Part shown: positions 45,601 to 55,589 of the stretch, in pieces
How positions within the stretch are numbered: position 1 is the first letter of the stretch
Layout: every line of letters begins with the position of its first letter
Source of the DNA: Liolophura sinensis
Lineage: Eukaryota; Mollusca; Polyplacophora; Chitonida; Chitonidae
NCBI RefSeq assembly: GCF_032854445.1
Contig: NC_088304.1
Span: 620,001-684,000, forward strand
Direction: 5' to 3'
Length of the DNA stretch: 64,000 nt
Made by a program: the position numbers and the translations under genes
Notes under the pieces: generated by a model
Seen by the model: the letters and a program-made list of their open reading frames with translations, nothing else
Databases searched by the model: none
Told to the model about the DNA's origin: nothing

Positions 45601-48357
45601 TTTTTGTGTACATTAATGACCTTAAACAAAATATATTGCTTGGATTGGCGATAAAGGCAATAAAAACATATGGACGTACGATTCTTTATTTCAGATGACT
45701 CAGGAAGCCGTTGACAGCTTGCATCTCAGCAACTCCGCCATGATGCTTGTGTCTCTCATCGTACAGATTCTCTGGCTCCTGCTTCTAAGAGCGTACAGGT
45801 CAAATCGTAAGTTTGGACATTTAGAATTATCTTACGATCCCATCTCCTATCCCCCCACCCCCCACCCCCCACCCCCCACACCAAATCGTTCAGATTCGCT
45901 GGCTTCTGCTGGACAATAATATGCTCATGTACAATAATAGACTCGATTGATGTTTAAACGTTTAAGATAAATCGCCTTTCACAGGGTGCTATTTGTCTTA
46001 TCAACTCATAAAATTCGAATAGTCGGATTGATCCGTCATAAAGCGCTGCTTAATTCAGACAGTCAAATCTAGATCGTATCTAAAGAGATGAGAAATAGTT
46101 AGATCTGAATGTAATCAAACAGGAAAAGAAAGGGAGAAAAAAAAGAGATGAAAGAAAGGACCATATACACAGATTGGGTAAGTATTGTAAGTACCAATAA
46201 CTGTATCAAAATACCTGTAAGGGTATACGTTATTCATGTACTTATGGCTGCCACTTCATGTGTTCAGAAAATCACGGCAAATTACCTAAAATTCGTCCAA
46301 ATAAAGAATACATTTGGAAGGCAAATACATGTCATAAAATAATATTTCTGGTGCTGAAACTACCTTTCATCTAATTGAATACCATCCTACCTTCCCCACA
46401 AACTTTCAAAACACCTTTATATAAGATCCACAGGAGCGGAAATCTGAGAATCAGGCAAACTGAATAAGTTAGTCATAAATAAGATGGTAGGTCATTTACC
46501 ACATAGTGCTCCAATCAAATATCCAATCAGCGGCGTTCTATTGTCGTGTATCTCTTTTACTCCCACAGGATTATAAATCATAATTAAACTGAAAAGTCGT
46601 AACCTGAATATTTCGTATATGTGTTTTCTTGGTTCAGGGAACTGTACTCAAAGCCTAATTCGCAGACGTCGAAGTTTCGAATGGCTAACTGATGAGATCA
46701 AACAGACCAAGGAAAGGAACTGGAGGCGTCATCTGCATGGTAAATATATCTGCAAATTTAAAGGCTAATTTAAAGGCAAGAACATGAAACATATACAAGA
46801 CAAAAGAACAGTAATCACTGTCCGGGGAAAAAAAGATTGATTTCTTTTTTCTTTTTCTTTTTTTAAAATTTTCAATCCATTTATATGCATTTTAAATATT
46901 GGGCATGGCGCTTATTAATTTTTTTTTCAATAATATTTTGTCTACGATTACTTTTCCTATCTGGCAGAGCAGAATTTCGAATCCAGCTGCCGCCGGTTCT
47001 GTTATGACTTGCAGTTAATGTGTTGCAATTTGTTATGTTTCCATCACTGTATGGTCAATATTTTGCCTAGCTAAGCACCTATATAGTTCTGTATAGCGTT
47101 TGACTTAAGGTTCTTTTTTTGTCGACGTAGTAAAAACAAACTATCGTCTTAAACAATTTAATGAATTTTAGAACTTCGTAAAACCGTCCTCAGAATTTCA
47201 TACGGATGGTTGTTGTGTAAGCTGCTTGTATCGTTTTTCATATAAATTCGATCCGTGTTAAAATCTTTCATTAGTGACTTCGATGGTACATCTGTTACTG
47301 TTTTGTACATTCATACTGTAGGGGTCTTATTACCCCCAAACCGTTTATATATTAAATATAATGTGTTTTGTATCGTTTAATGTATTAGAAGAGGAGATGG
47401 AACTGATGGCTCAGACAATTGAGTACCTCCAGAGAGGCAACGGTCACGTGACACACCTGCATCCGGTGAAAGGTACAAATTTCCTGAGGTCCCAAACTAT
47501 CCTGGGTTTAATATTTAAGTTTACTTTTGACATTATCTGAGGGCATACATTTATTGGCCTTTGGCCCACAACTATTTCATATCAACATGGTCATTATAAA
47601 TTGCTAAACAGAGAAGTTCCAATACCATAAATCTACTATACGTTTGATGTATCAAATAAATATGTAAGGTAGTTAGATGGCACTTTGCAACATACCCTGT
47701 AAAATATGTTGGGCCTAATTTATTTTCTATAGGACAATATTCTTCATCTTCGTTTGCCTTTTTTTAAGCACATGTAAATGAATGAGCATAGAGTAAAGAA
47801 ATCTGGTTTTACTTAACATAATTCATCAGTCATGAGAAAAGCCACTGTGCATCATTATCTGTTTAGCATTTATTTATTTACGTATATTCTTATTAGTTTC
47901 TGAAATATTGCCTAAAATTCCCATGACTCTAACATCCTTGACACAATCATATATACTTTACTTACAATCCTCAGAGTATACAAGCGGTGAACTCTTGTGG
48001 TGTTATGTGTAATACGTTACAGTTTGTCTATAGTAGTTCACCAGCATTGTAAGCATAAAGGCAAAGATGGATGTGTTTTTGCACATCTTGGCGAGAAATG
48101 TTCATTATTATAATATGTGCCAATTATGTGCACTTCTTCTGTCTACAGTTCTGAAGGTGACATATCCACCAATGATCACATGTGAGTGTCCCGACATCCA
48201 GTCCCAACTTCCGGTACAATCGGAGATTTGTGTCACAGAGCAGGCATCTGCCAGTGCAAGCAGCAGCGAGGAAGACTTTGATCTCTTCGTGAATTCCAGC
48301 GATCCGGAATTTATCCAACCGGATTACGAATGGGACTCGGAGTATGATTTCGGATGA
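42665..48357 (+). CDS. Unrecognised single-pass membrane protein, six exons, 259 residues
   Basis: Exons: 42665-42774, 45063-45225, 45695-45806, 46638-46739, 47389-47472, 48149-48357. All junctions are GT-AG and all phases match (780 coding bases). Residues 1-20 (MLHNIVSVCTVCLFLAIVGW) look like a signal peptide. An ectodomain-like part has two cysteines and one N-glycosylation site (NST at about 61). Residues 70-90 are moderately hydrophobic. Residues 106-122 (AMMLVSLIVQILWLLLL) are a good membrane segment, followed by basic residues (RAYRSNR, RRRRS). A Lys/Arg/Glu-rich helical region (EEEMELMAQTIEYLQ) comes next. The C-terminus is rich in serine and acidic residues (SASSSEEDFDLF ... DYEWDSEYDFG). 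I do not recognise the family. The exon 1 link is supported by phase and the signal peptide but spans a 2.3-kb intron. Confidence 0.68.
44263..44590 (+). mobile_element. Full-length SINE, family 2
   Basis: The best copy of the family in the window. The tRNA-like head has box A (TGGCCTAATGATTAGAGCG) and box B (AGATCAAACCTTG). The body includes GACTGGTTGGCCCGGTGTCG and GATACTTCAGTGGTTGCAGC, and it ends GTACGACGTTAAACCCCAAA. It lies in intron 1 of the membrane-protein gene. Confidence 0.9.
44748..44975 (+). repeat. 45-bp minisatellite (5 copies) in intron 1 of the membrane-protein gene
   Basis: The unit is TTATGCTTTCATCATCTGTA, then TCTGTGCCAGACAGCATTGT and GTGGA. Both strands stay open because 45 is a multiple of three. 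The plus strand would read SSSVSVPDSIVWIML repeats. The array ends about 90 bases before exon 2. Confidence 0.93.
45849..45882 (+). repeat. (CCCCCCA)n run, potential G-quadruplex on the minus strand
   Basis: Four near-perfect C6A units begin about 40 bases after the exon 3 splice donor. The complementary strand has four runs of six G separated by single T, the textbook pattern for a G-quadruplex. The C-rich strand could form an i-motif. Confidence 0.75.
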
Positions 48358-49270
48358 GCAATTCATGATTTATTTTGCAAATCGACATTTAAAGAGCGGA
48401 TCAGTCAATTTTGAGAAGAATCTCCTGAGCTAAACATGCTCACGTATTTTGTACGTGCTAGGCGGAGTTGAGGGAACCATGTGGCCATTCGTATACACGC
48501 ACATACTGCGAAAATTGGCAGAGGTGGTCAGCTGGTAATTGAGCAATTATCCTGTTTGGGATGAGCCTCAAATATGACGGCATGACATTACTCACCAAAA
48601 GATGTGACAGGAAAGAAATGCAACACACGTGCGCTATCAACACGCGATGCAAAGCCACAATGAGCGATCTGCGCGACAAATAGGTATATACCGTAACCGT
48701 CCACTCACATAAGCCTGTCGTGTGGGATCCAAACTCTCTCCACCAAAACACAGGCTTTTCCCACGATGGCGCTCAACCGCACAACCTACCTCAGCTTCCG
48801 TCTCGTTTTTCGGACACCGTCAAATTCCGCTCCACTTTTAATTATAGGCCTGTATTTAATTTAATGTAGGAATTTAAAATCAGGTTAATTTTTTATTATG
48901 AAATGGTTGTACATGTTGAATCTTTGCCCCAGTCCACTGTGTCATCACTCACAGTCCATTGTGTCATTACAAAACGACATCCGGTCGTTATTAACTTACC
49001 CTCTATATAAGCTCGCCCTAATTAAATGAATGTTATATATGTCATTTTTTCTTATCCTTATAAATATTTAAACTAATATTTCTTATTATTTTCTTATTGT
49101 CGTTTTCTAATCAAAAAATAATTACAAAAACAAGAAACGTTTATTTGTTGTTGATTTTTCACCCACTTTTTGCCTTCGACATATTTTGTTTTATAATGCT
49201 GTCACTGTGATACCTTCAAGGTCATTATAATCCAGTCTGTTAACGCATACCAAAATTTACATATATACGT
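48358..49270. other. 3' flank of the membrane-protein gene
   Basis: No canonical AATAAA is obvious close to the stop codon. I see no exon or named repeat before the 30-bp array begins. Confidence 0.4.
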
Positions 49271-49274
49271 CGTT

Positions 49275-50330
49275 TTAATACAGATCTAACTCTGGTTTCC
49301 TCCACCAATAGAGATCTAACTCTGGTTTCCTCCACCCATACAAATCTAACTCTGGTTTTCTTCACCAATACATATCTAACTCTGGTTTCCTCCACCAGTA
49401 CACATCTAACTCTGGTTTTCTCCAACAATACATATCTAACTCTGGTTTTCTCCCCCAATACAGATCTAACTCTGGTGTCCTCCAACAATACAGATCTATC
49501 TCTGCTTTTCTTTACCAATACATATCTAACTCTGGTTGTCTCCATCAATACAGATCTAACTCTGGTTTCCTCCCCCAGTACAGATCTAACTCTGGTTTTC
49601 TCCACCAGTACAGATCTAACTCTGGTTTCCTCCCCCAATACAGATGTAACTCTGGTTTTCTCCCCCAATACAGATCTAACTCTGGTTTTCTCCCCCAATA
49701 CAGATCTAACTCTGGTTTCCTCCACCAATACACATGTAACTCTGGTTTCCTATCCCAATAGAGATCTAACTCTGGTTTTCTCCCCCAATACAGATCTAAC
49801 TCTGGTTTTCTCCCCCAATACAGATATAACTCTGGTTTCCTTCCCCAATACAGATCTAACTCTGGTTTCCTCCACCAATACACATGTAACTCTGGTTTTC
49901 TCCCCCAATACAGATCTAGCTCCAGTTTTCTCCCCCAATACAGATATAACTCTGGTTTTCTCCCCCAATACAGATCTAACTCTGGTTTTCTCCCCCAATA
50001 CAGATCTAACTCTGGTTTCCTTCCCCAATACAGATCTAACTCTGGTTTCCTCCACCAATACACATGTAACTCTGGTTTCCTACCCCAATACAGATCTAAC
50101 TCTGGTTTTCTCCCCCAATACAGATCTAACTCTGGTTTCCTTCCCCAATACAGATCTAACTCTGGTTTCCTCCACCAATACACATGTAACTCTGGTTTTC
50201 TCCCCCAATACTGATCTAACTCTGGTTTTCTCCCCCAATACAGATCTAACTCTGGTTTCCTCCACCAATACAGATCTAACTCTGGTTTCCTCCACCAATA
50301 CAGGTCTAACTCTGGTCTCCACCAATAGGG
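49275..50330 (+). repeat. 30-bp minisatellite array (about 35 copies)
   Basis: The unit is CAGATCTAACTCTGGTTTTC followed by TCCCCCAATA. A CACATGTAAC variant recurs at 49731, 49881, 50061 and 50181, at multiples of 30 bases, so blocks of four to six units have been duplicated. The plus strand is open for 292 codons and the minus strand for over 200 as ten-residue repeats, a direct result of the 30-bp period. Confidence 0.95.
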
Positions 50331-50679
50331 ATGATAGACATCCCAAAAGTTAAAACATCAGTGTAATAAACAAAAATCACTGATTGATGGAACAAACTCC
50401 CACATTCTACACATTGGCATGTGTGAATATAAAATCGATTGTTAATTTGTATGGAAAGTTTATGACTTACGACAACTAGCATGGCACAAAGTTCGGATAC
50501 TGACTTGTTACATTCTCCTATAGTCTGTTTCTCTGAGCTTGTCGCCTGTTCTCAGCTATCTCTAAACTCATGCACTCACACTCACTACCAAACTGACTTC
50601 CTTATTGACACATAACATGATGTTCATATTATTGCTTAAATATGCGTTCGGATATTTTCTGTTTGTTTTATTTGTTGGG

Positions 50680-50940
50680 AAGGTGTGCCAGCAACGGACG
50701 GTCGCGGGTTTCCCTGGGCCATGCAAGGGTTCTTCAACCCCATCCCCTCCCCCCCCCCCCCCCCCCCCCACACACACACACAATGCTGCCCTCCGTCGTA
50801 TAAGTGGGATACTCTTGATTGCTGGCAGGACGTTCCCACAGACGATTGGCCAGGAAGCCAACATTACTTAGTCATCACAGCGGCCGCATTTGTGAGGGGC
50901 TCCCGAATCATTGCGGGGAGCTAGTGACAACGGAGATCCC
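50680..50940. mobile_element. Two partial family 1 SINEs joined in opposite orientation
   Basis: Bases 50680-50815 are the plus-strand 3' half (GGTCGCGGGTTTCCCTGGGC ... CCGTCGTATAAGTGGGATAC). Bases 50816-50940 are the reverse complement of the 5' half (TGCTGGCAGGACGTTCCCAC ... GCTCCCGAATCATTGCGG). A poly(C) and (CA)n expansion interrupts the first part at about 50747-50781. Confidence 0.75.
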
Positions 50941-50944
50941 CGCC

Positions 50945-51735
50945 AATAGGTCACAAGTTTAGAGTTCTAGAGTACGACTTAAAAACGGACAATCCATTCG
51001 AATGACTGTGTAGAGAGGTTGCCAATTGAATGCGACATAGGCGAATTCTACAAAGCCATTTCTGACTTAAGCCAAAATTTAAAACCTCTTCACAATGCTT
51101 TGTCTTTGTGACTGAAAGCTGAAATTTTGACACTTTTATCTTAGCAATTATGAAGTGGTCAAACTGTTATTACTAGGTCTTAAATATAAGATCTAAAAAT
51201 GTATTTCAAATTTTAACTAATGTCTAAAATGGCTTTGGGAATTGTCCCCAAGGCCCCTGTTTATCAAAAGTCTTAATTGAGATTCAACTACAATTACCAT
51301 GTGTTGCTCTAGAAAGTTCAAAATTTGAACACTTATACATCACACCAATTTATAGTGCTTATCACCATTTGAGTTCTTTCCCGTTCTGTTTTTGTCTTTT
51401 AAATCACGTGCACTTTATGACTTAAGTCTTAAGTTGCTTGATAAATACGGCCATAAGATGACAAAAGCTGTCAGAGTTAAGTTTGGTTTAGTCTTAACTT
51501 TCGGTATCATTAATGAGCTTAGATTTGAATTAAAACGTAAACTTCCAAGTTTGTCATAAAAGATTAAGTATTAAAATAGAAATTTCCTGAGTCGCAATTT
51601 TGAGTAAACTGTTCTAAAGTTAAGACAATTGCACATTTGTAGCCTATAATAGCCGTGTATTAAGGAAACAACATAACACCTGCACACTGTATAAAACTGG
51701 GGTCACATCCATAATGATTCAGGTCCTTAATTAAT
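50945..51735. other. Interval without recognisable features
   Basis: A/T-rich sequence with no exon, array or named repeat that I can identify. A short (TTAA)n run ends it near 51728-51746. Confidence 0.4.
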
Positions 51736-51796
51736 TAATTAATTAATGTATTTATTCGATCCTTGTTTAACGCCAAAGTGACGAATTTTTCACAGA

Positions 51797-51975
51797 ATTT
51801 TCAGCAAACCTGCGGATGGTCGTGGGTTTCCCCCGGGTTCTGTCCGGTTTCCTCCCACCATAATGCTGGCCGCCATCGGATAAGTGAAATATTCCTGAGT
51901 ACGGCGTAAAACACCAAACAAATAAATAATAATGCTGGCCGCCATCGCATAGGTGAAATATTCTTGAGTACGCAT
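51797..51975 (+). mobile_element. SINE, family 1, 3' half with a partial tandem copy of its end
   Basis: Bases 51797-51925 run from CAGCAAACCTGCGGATGGTC to the AAAT tail. Bases 51926-51975 repeat the segment TAATGCTGGCCGCCATCGCA through TATTCTTGAGTACG directly after the tail. Confidence 0.85.
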
Positions 51976-52279
51976 GGCGCTTTCCAACGGACAATACCTA
52001 AAGCGGCCCACACATGCTCAATATTTTGTTTAATATTACTAATGCTGAGCGTCTGTATGCGTCTGTATTGTTGAAGGAATCAAATCTCAGTAGTTATTTA
52101 TTGATGAGTCATCAACATCAATGAACATGTGTCTTCAACTTTTGTGCGCAATATTTCATTTTCCATGTGGGCGTCGATGTGAAGGTATGATGCATGACCC
52201 AAAGAAAGCAGAAAGAATTTTCCTTGTCGAGTTGACTGAACCATACTTTGTGCTACCCTGCCTATAGGAATGATCAAAT

Positions 52280-52480
52280 CGTTTTGCCGAGGTACTCGAA
52301 GCGAACTGGTGTGGCCAAATTTTTCACCCTGTAGGTACCACTGTTTCGTCCACTTTATGTGCCTTCTCTGCCCTTTCCTTACACTTGAATGTACTATGGC
52401 AATGCGACGATGACCGATGTATCCGTTCGTGGTCACGTTTTCTTTCAGGCTAAGAGTGATTCAGTGATATTGACAGTGTA
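52280..52480 (+). repeat. About 200-bp module, copy 1
   Basis: Matches 54778-54985, sharing TTGCCGAGGTACTCGAAG, CCGCCCTTTCCTTA-like and AGTACTATG.CAATGCGA segments. The 21-bp array begins directly at its right end. Confidence 0.85.
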
Positions 52481-53440
52481 CATATGGCACACGACAGTGT
52501 ATATACCGAACACGATAGTGAACATGCTGCACATGGCAGTGTACATATGGCACACGACAGTGTACATAATGCACACGACAGTGCACATATACGACAGTGC
52601 ACATATACGACAGTGTACATATGGCACGTCAGTGTACATATGGCACATGGCAGTGAACATACTGAACACGACAGTGTACATACTGAACACGACAGTGTGC
52701 ATATGTCACATGACAATGTACATAATGAACACGACAGTGAACCCAAAGGACAGTGCACACACTACACATTACAGTGTACATATGGCACATGACCGGGAAC
52801 ATACTGCACCCGACAGTGTACACACCGCACACGACAGTGTACATGCGGCAGATAACAGTGTGCATACTGCACATGGCAGTGTACATACTGAACACGACAG
52901 TGCACACACTGCACACGACAGTGTACACATTGCACACAGCAGTGTACGTACTGCACATGACAGTGTACATACTGCACATGAAAGTGTACATACTGCACAT
53001 GACAGTGTGCATACTGCACACGTCAGTGTACATACTGCACACGTCAGTGTACATATACGACAGTGCACATATACGACAGTGTACATATGGCACATGGCAG
53101 TGTACATAGGGCACATGGCAGTGTACATACTAAACACGACAGTGTACATACTGAACACGACACTGTACATACTGCACATGAAAGTGTACATACTGCACAT
53201 GAGTGTACACACTGCACACGGCAGTGTACACACGGCAGTGTACGTACTGCACATGACAGTGTACATACTGCACATGAAAGTGTACATACTGCACATGACA
53301 GTGTACATACTGCAACATGAAAGTGTACATACTGCACATGAGTGCACACACTGTACACGACAGTGTACATACTGCACATGAAAGTGTACATACTGCACAT
53401 GAGTGCACACACTGTACACAACAGTGTACATACTGCACAA
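52471..53440 (+). repeat. About 21-bp minisatellite array (about 46 copies)
   Basis: The unit is CACATGACAGTGTACATACTG with many variants (CACACGACAG, CATGAAAGTG). Because the period is 21, all six frames stay open over long stretches, including one of 330 codons. Local indels switch frames freely, which is not expected of coding sequence. Confidence 0.94.
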
Positions 53441-53612
53441 TGCCCCAGGAACCTCTAACCAATGCCTTCGCTAAAGCTCATGGTGGCTTCCTCGGGTCCG
53501 TGAGAAGGTCTCCCAGAAACATGGCTTCCCCCTACCGTAATGCTGACCGCCGTCATATACGTGAAATATTGTTGAGTGAAGCGTAAAACACCAATCAGAG
53601 TAAAAAAACAAA
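53437..53612 (+). mobile_element. SINE, family 1, diverged
   Basis: Begins at ATGCCCCAGGAACCTCTAAC (family: ATGACCCAGGAG.CTC) and ends GCGTAAAACACCAATCAGAG. An internal deletion removes the CCCGGGCTCT segment. It abuts the end of the 21-bp array. Confidence 0.82.
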
Positions 53613-53684
53613 CTCTCCCAGTAACTCTGTGCCGTTTTATAAAATGCAATGGACTGACGGCGTATACTACTGATACTATTATGA

Positions 53685-54000
53685 GCTGAGTGGTTGGGCT
53701 GTCATGTCAATCCCCAGGTCACTCAAGGTTCAGGGTTAGTCTCACACTTGCGTTCTCATTGTTCTCGGCGGCCAGTATTTAGTAAGTGGTGGAATGTGGT
53801 CTGGCATGAAGTTAGCCGGAGAACAATTGCCTCTAGCCATAATGACATATATCACAGGTCGGAAAGGTTCGCCAGAAAAAGGTCGATGGTTTACCTCCGG
53901 CATTCCTCTTTCCTCAACTCATAAAGCCGGTCCTCATGGTATCAATGAAAAAATTCTTGAGTGCAGGGTTAAGAAAATCAATCAAATAAATAAATATATA
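53685..54000 (+). mobile_element. SINE-like element, family 3
   Basis: The head GAGTGGTTGGGCTGTCATG with AAGGTTCAGGGTTAG is tRNA-like. The body has CTCATAAAGCCGGTCCTCAT and the 3' end is TTCTTGAGTGCAGGGTTAAG with an AAAT tail. Related, more diverged 3' ends occur at about 57835-58012 and 63245-63392. Confidence 0.65.
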
Positions 54001-55399
54001 AAGATAATATTACCATACCAACAGTTCTGGGGCTAGTTTCCGGCAACAGTTAAGAAACACAGATATTTTGTGTCGTCATACATGCAGAATACAAGCACGT
54101 GTTTGGAAATAACAACGAGGTCAGGTGTTTGGGCGGGTTTACAGCTGAGAGGTACGGTTTGTTTGAGAGGCATCCAGTCACTGTATCCATTTATTGTGAG
54201 TACGATTTAAATCTATTCTACAACGTTTCCGTGTGTTTTAGATGAAACATAGGCTTCTTGAAAGACCAGAGATATCATAGCTTCATAAGTGGCCATAACA
54301 CGCTGGAACCCAGATGTCGAGCACAGACTGGCAGTTGTGGTAACCATGTGCATTACTCAAAATACTATATTAGTATACACAGACCAGAATGTCGGTCCCT
54401 GGAGAAATAGCGAAATATCCCGCTAAAGCAGTGGATAATCACACGTGGTTCAGCTCAATGAAGGATCTGCTTTTTACAATGAAAATCTGATAAGCCGACC
54501 AACAATAAATCCAATACTCTGGCAAAGTCCTTGCTATTCTCAATGCGCCTCCACCTTCACCCAACCACCTTTGGTTGGGGTTTTATTTAAATATTCTAGC
54601 CGAAATGTGGAAAAATTAATCTGAGTAGCTCTGTCCATAACCACTCTGATCTCTCTGATGCAGTGTTCTGTGTTATAATAATGTGACACAGGGGTGTTTT
54701 AAATATGAGGGTTTCAAATCGTACTACTAAATCGGATTACAGCAATACAGACAGAATTTTATGATCTCCTGACTCATTTTGCCGAGGTACTCGAAGTGGA
54801 CTGGTGTGGCCAATTTTTTTCACGCTGTAGCTACCACTATTTTGTCCACTTTATGCGCCTTCTCCGCCCTTTCCTTATACTTGAAAGTACTATGACAATG
54901 CGATGATGACTAAACCGATGTATGCGTCCATGGTGACATTTTGTTTCAGACTAAAGATTGATTCAGTTATACTTAACGTGTGCAGACAACTAAAATTTTT
55001 CTCCGCTAAAATTCCCCAAAATATTTTGACCGATGGATCCAATACGAAATGCGGAAGAAATAATCTGAGTAGCTCTGTCCATAATCCCTCTGATCACTTT
55101 GATGCAGTGTTCTATTTTTTAATAAAGTAACACAGGGGTGTTTCAAACTTGAGTGTTGCCAAATGGTAAAGGGACGTCAGTTCACTGAAAAATCAGCTTT
55201 TCACAATGAACACCCGAGAAGGGGCTCAATGACTAACAATAGGGTTACCCTATTTTTTACAGCTGCCTAACAGAGTAACTACCGTGACATGCGTCACTAT
55301 TCGTTCTTACCATGACATGTGTGCAGGCTTTATGATACACATCACCATATCCAGTCTATGCCATACTATGTTATAAAACGTCTACCGTTATCATAATTA
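54001..55399 (+). repeat. Diverged duplicated modules
   Basis: Bases 54590-54715 resemble 55040-55155 (shared AATCTGAGTAGCTCTGTCCA and GACACAGGGGTGTTT / AACACAGGGGTGTTT). Bases 54778-54985 are the second copy of the 200-bp module at 52280-52480. Bases 54049-54085 resemble 55907-55945 (AACACAGATATTTTG). This looks like an old multi-part repeat. I see no coding exon. Confidence 0.65.
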
Positions 55400-55588
55400 G
55401 GTCGCTGTGAGTTCAAGTCCAGCTCATGCTGGCTTCCTCTCCGGCCGTGGAAAGGCCTCCCAGCAACCCGCCGATGGTCGTGGGTTTCCCCCCGGGCTCT
55501 GCCCGGTTTCCTCCCACCAGAATGCTGGCCGCCGTAGTATAAGTGAAATACTCTCGAGAGCGGCGTAAAACACCCATCAAATAAATTA
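55400..55588 (+). mobile_element. SINE, family 1, lacking the tRNA-like 5' end
   Basis: Begins at GGTCGCTGTGAGTTCAAGTC and ends CGGCGTAAAACACCCATCAA. The body is close to the 4371-4630 copy, so it appears relatively young. Confidence 0.9.
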
Positions 55589-55589
55589 T

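Noticed and set aside
49475-50353. 292-codon plus-strand frame and overlapping minus-strand frames of up to 212 codons
   Set aside because: They lie wholly in the 30-bp array; the period keeps several frames open and both strands look equally coding.
52389-53381. 330-codon frame with histidine-rich repeats
   Set aside because: It covers the 21-bp array, where nearly all frames are open; indels shift frames freely and no conserved domain is seen.
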